Shown: positions 36,526 to 48,095, numbered from the stretch's first letter. The stretch: 64,000 bases of DNA from Adiantum capillus-veneris (GCA_014529385.2 CM043946.1:38142058-38206057), one strand, 5' to 3'. Numbers and translations are program-made. The notes: generated from the sequence alone by a model not told the origin.

Positions 36526-37816
36526 ATCACTATGAACAAAGCATTAACCTCAATGTGTGTACAAGGAATGGATAACTTCAAGCACTCTCAACACAAATAG
36601 CATGTAGATTACTAAACAACAACTCAAGATTTAGCCAAAATCCCATCAAGCACTCTCACACACACATAAAATATCTCTCTTAATTAACATAAGTAAGGGA
36701 GGGGACGTTACTAGCATAAAACAATTTTCACTCTATAATGTGCAAAGAAAAGAGTGAATGAATGAGCTTCATGGGCTCATGATGAGTGATACAAAGACTC
36801 AATGAGGATGAGGGAGACTTGAAATTACAAAGGGGGGGGCCTCTTCATACAGGCAAGAGAGTGATTAGGAGTGAGGTTAAGATCCAAGTGCAATTTGTAC
36901 AAATGAAGCTTCATTAGGGACATTCCACCAATGAAGAAGCTCCTTCCAAGTGATTGGTTGACCAATTTGCAACTAATTGGCTCCATAATCACTTGTGTTG
37001 TCTTCACTCCTTCCTCCATAGCTTGAGTCCAAGAGCTTCCTTATTTTAAAATGTAAAGAATCTACATAAAATCAATGCATATCTGGTAATAATAGGATGG
37101 GGTTGAATGACAACTTATGAATTACAACAAGATTAAGCATGATTTGAGAGGTGATTAGAAGAGGAATTTGTGATGGTTTTATGAGCTTGAGAGAGAGGAG
37201 GAAGGAGGGGAGGGTGAGGAGACTAATGGCTGATTTTTAGAGAAGGACTCAATGTGGAAAAGGCAGGGTGTATGTGTAAAGGTAGAGGGGTGGTCTCCAC
37301 CACAGTTGGAAAAATTGGCCTCCACCATTTTTTCCATATTTCCTAGACGGTAGCTGCAAAAATTATAAACAAAATATGGTCAGAATCTCCAGCTCATAAG
37401 CTACAACTTTGATGAAGACAACTTTTCTTGGATCAAAGTGGACGTATTTTTAAAAAATCCAGCAAAATCATGTGTCTGTTTCCTTCCTTCACCAAGTCTT
37501 CCACCTGGGTCCCATCTGTTTGAATCATCATATGGCTCCAAATACATGATGATATGAACCCCTCATGACCCTTGAATCATGGGTGCATGGCTCCACAAAC
37601 ACATCATATCTTTTCTTTTCACATTTACATATCTTCCCTTTACCACTAGGTTCTACCTTTCACCTCCTGCGAACTAGTCAAGGAAAATTTCCCATCCAGT
37701 CATTTTTTGAATTTTTCCAAGAGGTTGTTCTCACTCTTTCTTTTATTGTAAACCTCTAGAAGCAGGGAAAACCAACAAAATATAGTAACCAAAAAATTTG
37801 TGATAGGCTCGGATCA
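36354..37816 (-). repeat. 5' LTR of the Tat element
   Basis: On the minus strand it starts TGATCCGAGCC and ends TTCCTTCGTCA. It includes a GA/TC run (36472-36522) and a G run. The TATA-like sequence that the other LTR shows at 20200-20210 is changed here (about 36842-36853). Confidence 0.85.
36472..36522. repeat. GA microsatellite in the Tat 5' LTR
   Basis: About 25 GA units; the other LTR has a shorter run at 19839-19876. The difference is replication slippage after insertion. Confidence 0.9.
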
Positions 37817-38440
37817 ACATATACTAGTTAGCATATTGAGTATGATAGCTAGCATATGGAGTATGCTAGTTAGCATATGGACTCTCTTAGTTAGGATATG
37901 GACTCTGCTAGTTAGCATGCCTTGGGTCCTAAATAGCATACAGAGCTAGTTGGTTAACACAATATGTATGGTAATTAACATACCTGGTGTGCTAGTTAAC
38001 ACACCTAGTATGCTAGTTAGAATATGGAGTATGCTAGTTTGAACTAGCATCTTGGCTGGGTATGCTAGTTAGCATATGGAGTATTCTAGCTAGCATGCCT
38101 TGTGTTCTACCTAGCATACAGAGCTAGCTAGTCAGCACAAGATGTATGCTAATTAACATAATTTCTACTAGTTAACACCTACTATGCTCAACAGCATGAT
38201 ATGTGTCCTATTGAGTAAGGTAGTTAGCATATGGTCTGTGCTAGTTAGCATGCCTTGTGCTCTACCTAGCATATAGAGCTACCTCTTAAACATAAGATAT
38301 ATGCTAGCTAACACTCTTTGTGCTAGTTAACATACGTTGTTGCATGCACATTAGGATGTTGATTGTCACTATGATTTGTTTTCATGAAATTGCTGGATGT
38401 CCTAGTTAGCAATTTGAATATTGATCATCATTTGGATGTT
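37817..38440 (+). repeat. palindrome array 1, right part (intronic)
   Basis: The bases after the Tat LTR (ATACTAGTTAGCATATTGAG) match a block inside the left part (about 19234-19253). Units continue to about 38410, close to the acceptor at 38444. Together the two parts made an intron of about 1.8 kb. Confidence 0.85.
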
Positions 38441-38444
38441 CCAG

Positions 38445-40232
38445 GTTGATTTCTTTCGTAGATTCAAGGACAAACATCCAGATTGCAAGACTAGCATGAG
38501 AATGTTTGATATGTTGAAGCCATTCTTTTGTAGGCGGCTGAAGGATAGATACACATGTTGTTGCGAATACCATGTGCATATGTCTTTTTTGAAGGACACT
38601 GAACCACATATGCTCTCGTGCTTTTGGGCTGCATAGAGCAGGTTGTGACTGTATATGCAGTATCTGTGCCCTAGGTGAGAACATTAGCAAGGGTTTCTTG
38701 GCTTCACATCACACTTTCAAAGGTGTCACACATATGTGGGAGTCTGTTCTCTGTCCAAAGCCTGCAGATGCAATTTTCCATAGAAGGGAATGCCTGATGG
38801 GAGAGTGTTTGACATGTGGAGTGAATACGTTGGAATTATGCTGCTTGGAGACAACAAATCCAGGTAATAGTATTAATGTGAAAGTATTTGCATATGTACA
38901 ATCTCAAGACAAGCATGTAAATAGTAACAAAAGAAAAGATCTTTTGCACAAAGAAATGCAGTGCTAGGAATTTCTTCAAGTCTTGAAGACCAAGTTGGAG
39001 CTCTTTATCACTCATAACTATGTGGCTTGATGTCAAGGACAACAATTCAAGGATTGCCTTCTTCGGTTTTTGGATGATGTCATCGTGTGAGTTGTTGATT
39101 TTGCACAGAATTATGCCTTCAAAGAACAAAATGAGATTTAGTCAATGCATTGGCACTCTAGTCAAGTAACGATTTTTGTACACATAACATACTACCGCAG
39201 GGCAGGGGAGGTAGTCAAAACCATCCACTTCTTCATATCAGATGACAAGGTGCATGACACGTTGTTCATGCAACGCTGCTTCATGCTACACCATCATGAC
39301 TGGTTACAACAAGAGGGTGTCACTCCTAAGCAAAATTAGGTGTGGTCTAATGGTGTGGCCTCACAATTCAAGGGAGCCAGGCCTTTTTACTTGTTTCAAG
39401 ATATGGTGGACTCACTGAGATGGGGATGAGCTAGTTCTTCTTTGGATCAGGGCATGGCAAGGGAGAGCATGATGGTGCACGAGCAGTTGTGAAAAGAACC
39501 TTGACCCATGAACAACTAAAACCTAATGGAGCTATTTTACGGTGTGCAGCTGATGTGGTTGCTTATTTCCAAGCCAACCTGTCTCGCAGGGAGAACCTTC
39601 ACACTATCCTTCAAAAGAAAGGGAATGTGCCCGTGTGTTCTGGGAGGTTAAAGAGGGGGAAGTGAACAGGGAGCTGAAGTAGAATTGTGCCACTGTGGCA
39701 AAAACTCTCTCTCTGCATGCTTTTCGTGGCCACAGCACTAGGGATCCAACTGCCCTTGCAACAAGAGCCTTGGCATGCTTGTGTGATGGATGCATGCACG
39801 GAAGATGGAATCGCTGGATCAATAAAGCTCACGTCCAGCCCTGGGATTATCATACTCTACTGCCATTACGTAACGAGGATGTGTCAGATTCAAAAGATGA
39901 AGAAGTCGCCTACGATGACTTCACATACGAAGGTCATCATGATGTGCTGAGTAGCACTCTAGGTGTTGGCGACAACATTTTCTGTAAATCCATATGCTTC
40001 GACCAATGTCGAGGATGTGGATTTCTACCTGGTCAAGTGTGTTGCAGCAGAGGAGAAGGTGGAGAAGGGGCACCTCGATGAGTGGGTCAATGCAGCAATT
40101 GATAGAGGCTCATATGTTGTGCAAGGTCTGTATTACGAGCAATTGGATGCATACACCTTCAAGCTAGACCACAAGCATCCCATCGTCCACGTACTTTCAC
40201 ATTTGGTACGATGTATCAAAATACCCATGTAG
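38445..40232 (+). pseudogene. 3' exon of the transposase-like gene (SDG..QFK / GKG..DG family)
   Basis: After the acceptor TGGATGTTCCAG (38433-38444) the exon reads VDFFRRFKDKHPDCKTSM in the phase left by 18521. Conserved blocks follow: FHRRECLMGECLTCG, HWHSSQVTIFVHITYYRR, FFISDDKVHDTLFMQRC, VWSNGVASQFKGARPF, GSGHGKGEHDGARAVVKR and, near the end, GLYYEQLDAYTFKLDHKHP to a stop at 40230-40232. The acidic and GKG..DG blocks recall a transposon-linked family in which the fourth block normally reads WSDG; here D is N. I propose a DDE-type nuclease core, which is inference. Stops and two or three frameshifts interrupt it, so no full protein can be made. Confidence 0.65.
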
Positions 40233-40484
40233 CACATCCCAAGGAGATGGCAGGTGTACACAGTTAGCCCAAAAAGCTATGAAGCAATCTATAATAGCAT
40301 GCCCTTTAGCTTTTAAGTTGTAATCACTGCATATTCAATATACTTCTTGCTCGGATATAATGCAGTTTTATCAAAAACTTGGGTATCTTGTGTCTCTTGT
40401 GTGCTTTGTGTATACATGGCTTTGGTGTCTATCACAGAGGGGTGTTAGTTTAAGAGAGATCATTTTTACAACCTCTCTCATTGT

Positions 40485-41735
40485 GTTCTGTGGTGTGCTA
40501 ATTAGCATACTATTAATGCTAGTTAGCATACAAAATGTTCTAATTAGCATACCTTTTGCTGGTTTTCAAGCAGAAGAGATGGCAGCTTCTTGTATATTGT
40601 GTATGCTAATGCTAATTAGCATACTATTTATGTTGATTAGCATAAACTTATATGTGCTAGTTAGCATAAAAAATATGCTAATTAGCATAACTTTGCTGGT
40701 TTTCAAGGAGAAGAGATGGCAGCTTTCTGTATACTGTGTATGTTGATTAGTATACTATGTTGTGAGTGGAATTCTCATATATTGGGTATGCTAATTAGCA
40801 TAGTTTACACCATTAACAGTATGCTAATTAGCATAGGTTTTCTAGTTTCAAGAGAAGAGATAACAGCTCTCTGTATTCTGTGTATGCCACTAAGAATTTC
40901 ATGTATGCTAATTAGCATACTGTATGTTGGTTTCAAGAAGGGATGGCAGATTTCTATATATTGTGCTTGTATATTGTGTATGCTAATGCTAATTAGCATA
41001 CTATTTATGTTGATTAGCATAAACAATATGCTAATTAGCATAACTTTGCTGGTTTTCAAGGAGAAGAGATGACAGCTTTCTGTATATTGTGTATGCTGAT
41101 TAGTATACTATGTTGTGAGTGGAATTCGCATATATTGGGTATGCTAATTAGCATAGTTTACACCATTAACAGTATGCTAATTAGCATAGGTTTTCTAGTT
41201 TCAAGGAGAAGAGATAACAGCTCTTTGTATTCTGTGTATGCCACTAAGCATTTCATGTATGCTAATTAGCATACTGTATGTTGGTTTCAAGAAGGGATGG
41301 CATATTTCTATATATTGTGTATGCTAATTAGCATACTATGCTGTGAGTGAAAATTAGCAAAAACAAAAATCCACAGTATGCTAATTCGAGGAATGCTAAC
41401 TAGCATACCAAGCATGCAAATTAGCATATTTTTTATGTCAGTTGGCATAGACAGTATGCTGATTAGCATACCGTTGTTGGTTTCAAGGAGAAAACATGGC
41501 AGTTTCTATATACTCTGTATGCTAATTAGCATACTATGGTATGTTGTGAGTGGAAGTTAGCACAAACAAAAATGCTCAGTATGATAATTAGAATGTATTC
41601 TAACTAATTAGGTACTTTGAGTGTGCTAATTAGCATGCATGGTATGCTAATTAGCATACTCTTTTGGCTGTGTTAGCATAAACAATCTGCTAACTAGAAT
41701 AAATTTTATGCTAATTAGCATACCTTTGCTGATTT
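40485..41735. repeat. palindrome array 2 (between the two convergent genes)
   Basis: About 16 exact copies of the palindrome GCTAATTAGC, most within TATGCTAATTAGCATA, plus many one-base variants, in 1.25 kb. A larger unit of about 377 bp is duplicated in tandem (40591-40967 and from 40968), including GTTTCAAG.AGAAGAGAT segments. Short methionine- and isoleucine-rich open frames here follow from the repeat and are not genes. The array lies between the 3' ends of the transposase-like and FCP1-like genes. Confidence 0.9.
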
Positions 41736-42018
41736 CCAACAAGAATGTATACAAATTCAATGTTTTCCAGATGCCAATAGTACACATAGTATTGTCTTCA
41801 AAACAAGAATAGTACAGGATTTGATCTGTACTATCTTAAGTGACAGTTGGAATAGTTACAAACATTGGAAAGGCAATTTACAAATTTTCCTCATAATGTT
41901 ACAAAACTGCAGAGAGCCTCCTACTCTGGATAAGATCGTGGTTTAGCGCACTTGTACACTCTCTTTTGCCTAGTGTCCATTTGCTTCTTTGTTTGATGAG
42001 CTTTTGGGTCTCGCTGGA

Positions 42019-43128
42019 TTATTCTTCTTGCTGAGCTTTTGGTTCTTGCAACTCTCTTTCTTCTTCTTCTTGCTGCTGCTTCTCTAATTTTTCCCTCTGT
42101 AGCCTCTCTCTCTTATGTCTTTCAGCTTCTTCATCAGCCTCCCTTTGTCTCCTACGCATGGCTTCATTACGCTGGGCTATTGTATGCCGGTGCATTTCTG
42201 ATTCCAACTTCCTAATCACTTGATGTGAACAAAAATCTGGGGCAGTATCAAACGTATTTTCAAATGTATACGCTGCACGATTCTCTGATTGCAGCCATAG
42301 GAACAAATAGCTACTCAAAGTATCTATCAGGAAGTTTTGTCGTTGTTCTTTGGTCTGGTCCTCTATCTTAGGAGTAACAAGCCAACTTCCTTCAGGGTTC
42401 TGGCACACTTTGTACATACTATTGTCAATAATTAGATTTTTTTGTGGCCCAAAGTTGCAGTTCTTCCAAAAGAATCTCAAATCCTTCTTAAATATAGGCT
42501 TATTATATATCTGCCAAGGCTGGCCAGTACAATGACCCTGTGTGAAAACACCTCTTAGCTTATCCCGCTGCTCTTTGAATATTGTTTCTAATATTACATT
42601 CACTTTAGGTGCCATTCTGGTGCTCCATATATACACATGGAAAAAACGGAGGCACCAATCCAAACATTTGTGGTTGTCTTTGTGACAAAATACCAACCTC
42701 CTATCTTGCACATTGTACTTTATCATTTCCCCTGCATGTTTAGGGGGATTGTCAGCGTGCATTGGCTCTACAACTTGAACAAGCAATCCATTTAAATCAA
42801 GAACCAAAGTGCATCTCTCGTCTAGCAATGGCTTTGGCACGCATATTGGGTCTGGCAGTGCATACCACTCAGCATAAATAACTTCCCCCGAGGGATGAAC
42901 ATAACTGAAGTACTCATTTATTTTTGTTGAGCGTTTAAGATAGCTAGCTAGGCGCTTCTCAATCTCGGCTTTTTCTATTTGTAGTTGTCTAGCCTTGGCA
43001 ATACTCCTCTTTTGTATGGTTTTGCATGCAATGGCATAATTCAAATCATGCAGGGAAACTAACTGCAATTTCTCTTGCCTTGTAACACAGAAATAGTATC
43101 CAATAAATACATCATAAAGGACAAGCAA
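42019..43128 (-). CDS. FCP1/NIF-like HAD-fold protein, probably catalytically altered
   Basis: The open frame has 369 codons. Residues 40-70 are basic and helical. Residues 105-255 form an FCP1-homology region: TLVLDLNGLLV (motif I, 107-117), FFHVYIWSTRM (motif II, 162-172), KKDLRFFWK (214-222) and LIIDNSMYK (motif IV, 232-240). FCP1-type phosphatases need DxDx in motif I and usually DD in motif IV; here the second Asp is Asn in both. The DLNG form is one I associate with a plant subfamily, so it may be ancestral and not damage. Residues 310-369 are a charged coiled coil. An acceptor-like TGTGTTACAAG suggests the exon starts at 43078, with earlier exons upstream. Palindrome arrays flank it on both sides. 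Function unknown; a regulatory pseudophosphatase is possible. Confidence 0.7.
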   Translation of the reverse strand: MLVLYDVFIGYYFCVTRQEKLQLVSLHDLNYAIACKTIQKRSIAKARQLQIEKAEIEKRLASYLKRSTKINEYFSYVHPSGEVIYAEWYALPDPICVPKPLLDERCTLVLDLNGLLVQVVEPMHADNPPKHAGEMIKYNVQDRRLVFCHKDNHKCLDWCLRFFHVYIWSTRMAPKVNVILETIFKEQRDKLRGVFTQGHCTGQPWQIYNKPIFKKDLRFFWKNCNFGPQKNLIIDNSMYKVCQNPEGSWLVTPKIEDQTKEQRQNFLIDTLSSYLFLWLQSENRAAYTFENTFDTAPDFCSHQVIRKLESEMHRHTIAQRNEAMRRRQREADEEAERHKRERLQREKLEKQQQEEEERELQEPKAQQEE

Positions 43129-43306
43129 AAACTACTGAACTGCTGCACAATAAAATAATATTGAAAAGAGTTTTTCCATTATAAATATCTAGAGAGATAC
43201 ATGTCACAGGGTGTGGAGGTTGCTAACACTACATAACTTGGACACAATAGGGAACAGATTCAGCATTCTTTCTTACAAGCACGTGAGCGAATGGATTTCT
43301 TTTCAC

Positions 43307-43765
43307 CTAGTTGTGGTCGTTTATGCCATTCAGGGTGCTCAAAGGGGGAGCACATTTCTCGTCCCCGGGTTCTTCCAGAATCTGCTCCAAGCCACCTTTT
43401 CTCTTCAATTTTACTTTGTTTACAAAACCCTATAGGGGGATGTCATCACCGGCGTCTTGCGTAGTCAGCCCACTGTCAGTGCTGAAACCTTCCTCTTGAG
43501 CACTCCTACCTTCCTCCTGCACAATCCTAACTGTTTTCTTTGAGACACTTGTTTGATCATTTGTAGGGGGCTTGGGTTTGGGATGAGTAATCATGATAAA
43601 ATCATCATCATCATCATCATCTGTTCCTTTACTATCTGCAACAGCCTCGTGCGCTGTCGCATTACATATACCCTTTCTTTCTATCTATCGAGCTCATCAG
43701 ATTCATCATTACAGAGCTTCTCTTCTTTTCTTTCATTGGCAGGTGTCTTCTCAGGTTCATATCCT
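43307..43765 (-). pseudogene. probable upstream exon(s) of the FCP1-like gene, broken
   Basis: On the minus strand one frame reads EPEKTPANERKEEKLCNDE and, after a stop and a one-base frame change, a stretch with six aspartates, HPKPKPPTNDQTSVSKKTV and TTQDAGDDIPL, then a TAG, then in the same frame LKRKGGLEQILEEPGDE up to a stop at 43307-43309. The acidic, low-complexity composition suits an N-terminal region or a linker. No catalytic motif is visible. The link to the exon at 42019-43078 is inferred from strand and distance. Confidence 0.35.
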
Positions 43766-43889
43766 GTATCATTGATACCTGTGTATTCCATTCACCCGTT
43801 AATTTTTATCGATACCATTATGATTGCTTGTATGCATAATGTGACAAGTAGCATTCCATGTATGGTAGGCATCTATATCCTGTAGACAT

Positions 43890-45187
43890 TCATAATGTCT
43901 ATGCTAACTATGCTAACTAGTATACAAAGTGTGCTAACCACCATGATTAATATGCTAACTAGCATACAAAATATGCTAACAAGGAAGTGTGAATATAGTG
44001 TGTATGCTAATAAGCACAAATAAAATGTTAATAGACAAAATTGTGTGTAGGTTAATGGTATGCTTATGTTTGATAGTGTGCTAATTAGCATACATGTTAT
44101 GTTAATTAGTATAAATGGTATGATAATTAACATACAATGTATGCTAGAATAGATGGTATGCTAACTAGAGGATAAGTTATGCTAATAAACATAACGTCTT
44201 TGCTAATTAGCATACCATTTTTGTTGGTTAGCATATTGTGCATGCTAACTAAAATACACATTACGATAACTAGCAAAGAGGTATGCTAACTATAATACAA
44301 ATTATGCTATCTAGCTCAAAATGTATGCTAACTAGCATAGAGGTATGCTAACAAGCATACACATTTTTATAGCTAGCAAAGAAGGTATGCTATCTAAACT
44401 TTGAATGCTTGTTAGCATGCACCAAATGCTAGCTAGCATACAGAGTATGCTAATTATCATACCTTTTTTTATAGTTATCATACTTGCATGCTAGCCATCA
44501 TACTAAATGTTATAATTAGCATAAGAGGTATGCTAATTAGCATATATAATATGCTAATTAGCGTATCTTGTTAGCTAGTTAGCACACGTGGCTAACAAGG
44601 TATACTAATTAGCATACTTTTAATGCTAATTAGAACATTGTGTTTAGCCATGTGTGCTAGCTAGCTAACCAGGTATGATAATTAGCATATAAAATATGCT
44701 GATTAGCATACTTCTTATGCTAGTTAGAACATTGTGTATGATGACTAGCATGCAAGTATGATAACTATAAGAAAAGGTATGCTTATGCATGCTGATTAGC
44801 ATACCTTTTCTTATATTTATCATACTTGCATGCTAGCCATCATACAATATTCTAATTAGCATACAAAGTATGCTAATTAACAAATTATATATGCTAATTA
44901 GCATACCCTGTATGTTAGTTAGCACATTGTGTGTGCTAATTTTCATACCCTGTATGTTAGTTAGCGCACAAGGTATGCTAATTAGCATACTTTGTGTCTA
45001 ACTTGGAAAATCTCTATGCTAGTTAGCATGCATATTTTGTTAACAAGCATAGGAAGTATGCTTATTAGCATACACAGTATGCTAACTAGCATTAAAAAAA
45101 TGCCAAATAGTATTCACAATGCTAACTAGCATACATGGTATGCTAATTGGCATACTTTGTGTCTAACTAGGAAACTTTCTATGCTAG
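43890..45187 (-). repeat. palindrome array 3, left part
   Basis: TATGCTAACTAGCATA- and TATGCTAATTAGCATA-like units. The asymmetric form on the plus strand is mostly GCTAACTAGC, the reverse complement of the form in array 1. The array lies upstream of the FCP1-like exons on their strand and is interrupted at 45188 by the gag-only LTR element. Confidence 0.85.
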
Positions 45188-47795
45188 TGATAGCCGTTTT
45201 TCGGCTTTCCATAATTTCCATAGTAAGCTACCTCACCCTATCAAATCACTCAAACATTTTGGTTATCCCTACCATTTCACTGTACATAGGCGTGTGTGAG
45301 TTAGGGATTTTTTCCCATATCTTCTTAAAATCCTCAGCTAGCTAGTCACTAGGCTAGTTGAGTCAAAAAAATAAAATATATTATGGTCCATTTGTGTGTA
45401 AATATTGCATTATATATATGGCCTAAATATAGGGATTTTTATAATTATTCTGGTATTTTATTTAAATATTTATACTTAGGTGTGTGTTTTATTAAACCTA
45501 TGTACACCTTCTTTCATCCTCTTACACCATAAGTATATTTTTTGCCAATATGTACATACTCTAACATTATATTTTTTCTTTATACAAATCACTCCCACAT
45601 TTTCACCCTCACCCTTGTGAAAACAAAAAAATTGATTTCTACTCATTGGTCATGTTTATTATATTATTTACTTGCATACCTTTTCCTCTTTCACCCAAAA
45701 TAATACAAAGACGGACCATATCATATGATTCCAATATCTTTCCATATCCATAATTCCTCCATATTTTTATTATTATTCTAACACCATGTGCTCATTGAGC
45801 TAAAGTCCATGAATAGTCCATACACTAGTCCCACCATGTATATATTTCTTTATTCACTAATAATACTCCTCCATGCATGTGTCAAGGAAAACTTGGATGC
45901 TTTGTATTATGATATGACAAAGGAGGGGCTCACTCTTGAATGCATTGTACAAATTCAACAAAGGAGGGGGCCACTGAAGACTTTTTGTGAAGAAAAAACA
46001 GGTCTTTTGGTGGGATTTTAAATATCCATCTCCACTTCGAATTTGGAGCGGTGGTTTAAAGAGAAAATGTAGCCCACGCTCTAGATAATCACCTCAAATT
46101 TTTTCATGATTTTTGGAGCTACCATCCGTGAGCTATAATTTTTTTAGAGGACCCCAGTCTGCCAACTTTTCTCACAAGTAGCCCATAGTCTTCTCTCACC
46201 TCTTTCCACACTTCTACAAACACACACACACATTCCTCTCAATTCCTCACTCAAACCTCCACCTTCAATGGTTTCTCTCAGCTTATTCACCATTAACCTC
46301 TCCTCTTACTTCCATAGCTCTCATATGAGCTCTCCATGTACATACACCATCTCTATGTCTCTCTCTATTATCTCCAAAGTACAATTCCATCTTAACCCTT
46401 ATATATATACATAAATTCAGCATGTGTACCATGCTTAACCTCTGAAAATCAAGAGATCTCATCAACGGAATTACCATTTTCATCACGATAATCAACCTTG
46501 GTGGCGGTGGCGTAAAGAAGGGAAGACAAAGACGAAGATCGATAGTCATTTTGAGAACCTACACAAGTAAGTCCAAAACTTCTTCAAGCTTCACCATCAC
46601 AAGGATTTTCTCACTTCATTCAACCATCTTACTTCAATCATCCACCCCATTCTACCCATTGTAAATATATCATTAACTTTCTAGTGATTACTAACACTAA
46701 CCACTAACATACTAACACAAAATAGCATTGACCTAACCATGAAAGACACCTCACCTCAATACATGTACAAAGTATCTCTCTCTCTCTCTCTCTCCTTTTC
46801 CTTAAAACTCTACTTTTACCTTATTCACCATCAATAATGCTCTCTTTTGAGCCCACATCCATGACTCAAGCAGACAAAGAAGGCCCGCAATGTTTTGATA
46901 TTCAAAAAAATCATAATCCTGATTTGTTAGCTTGTAAATTGGGATTTGTAAAAATCTTAATGAGGGGTCTCCAACCTATAAATAGGTCCCTCTACTTCTT
47001 GTAAAACAACCTCCAACATCTCACATAGCACCCCAACACTCTATGCGTGAGGAGAGACTTAGGTGTAGCCACCACTTGTGAGATTCACTCTTGGTGTGAG
47101 AGAGCATGAGTTCCACAAATCTCAAAACCACTATTGTATATGCTCCTTCATCATCAATAACTTGAGGTTTGGTGCATCAAAGGCGTGATTCGACGTTCAA
47201 ATATTCGTCCTTCCATTTGTGCAATACGGTTTGGTGAATTCAAGGTGAGTTGTGTATTTTGAGTTTTTATCGGTTGATCTTGATTTTAGAAAGTGTTTTA
47301 GTGTGTTTTTCATTGTCAGTTTTTGTCCATTGTAAGAGGGTATTGTGGTGAGAGGTCTCCCACACCCTAAGACAGTGTGTGTGTGTTTTGGCAATGTTTA
47401 GCAATCACTAAGCATTGAGTGAGTTTTGTACAAGTTCTACGATAGCATCATAACAAACCATCTCCATTTGCAAGTCACAAATAAGGTATTACGCAAGATC
47501 CATTCCTCTCTCTCTTCCCTTTGCTCTAGCTCTCTCTAGTCCATTTTCTGTGTGTCTTGGTGTGAGGTTGTTTGTGTGTGTTTTTTTTGTGGTGTATCTT
47601 GTTGGTTGTGACAAAATCTCTCTTGCGTCCTAGTTCGTATACCATAACTAGGTGGTGTCCCTATCTTGTTTGGATTTGGCTATGTGTTTGTTTTTTTGTT
47701 GTGCTTGTGGTTGCCCCAGCCCCAATTGAGCAGCACGGGAGCCTTGAGAGGTGTTTAGAGGTCGCCTTTCTTGTTGCCCGCCCCGGACCGCCTCA
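45188..47795 (+). repeat. 5' LTR of the gag-only element
   Basis: Starts TGATAGCCGTTTTTCGGC, which is itself a short hairpin, and ends GGACCGCCTCA. Directly followed by ATTT and the primer site. Confidence 0.9.
46976..46986 (+). promoter_or_regulatory. TATA box in the gag-only element LTR
   Basis: CTATAAATAGG, conserved in the other LTR near 52116. It would drive the element RNA starting a few tens of bases downstream. Confidence 0.55.
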
Positions 47796-47799
47796 ATTT

Positions 47800-47817
47800 T
47801 GGTGCCTCCACTGAGGA
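47800..47817 (+). other. primer-binding site of the gag-only element
   Basis: TGGTGCCTCCACTGAGGA starts 4 bp after the LTR and differs from the Tat site (36331-36348) at only two bases. Confidence 0.6.
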
Positions 47818-48095
47818 GCGATTGTGTGCTTAGTGTTGTTGTATTGCATGAATGCTTGAATTTCAGCATAATCAAGTAGATTTTATGAATCATGAAAACA
47901 TGTATGACCGAGTTTAATTTCAAGGAAACAAAAATTGATCTAGAATATGGTTCGGATTATGCATAACATAAGAAAGGAAAAAAACATTTTCACATAAAAG
48001 TCTAGAATTCATGTTGAAAGACCTTTCAAAACTTTGTGTAGTTAGTTGATGATTGTTTGGAACTAATCTTTGTGTGGTTCTAGCATTGAGAGACT

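Larger units (their letters stand above)
19723..37816 (-). mobile_element. Tat-lineage Ty3 retrotransposon with two RNase H domains, interrupted by a chromovirus
   Basis: On the minus strand the order is 5' LTR (36354-37816), primer site, an extra open frame, gag, protease, reverse transcriptase, RNase H, a second RNase H, integrase (cut at 30109), polypurine tract and 3' LTR (19723-21172). A second, archaeal-type RNase H after the first is the hallmark of the Tat lineage. Excluding the chromovirus it is about 9.2 kb. Its LTRs are more diverged than those of the element inside it, as the nesting requires. No matching target duplication was found (TGTGT on the left, ACATA on the right). Confidence 0.85.

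Noticed and set aside
40485-41735. CRISPR-like look of regularly repeated palindromes
   Set aside because: Spacing is irregular, the spacers are themselves related, longer blocks are duplicated in tandem, and the context is a plant transposon.
43553-43885. Plus frame with an isoleucine run
   Set aside because: The run is the ATC side of a GAT repeat that codes for six aspartates in the minus-strand exon.
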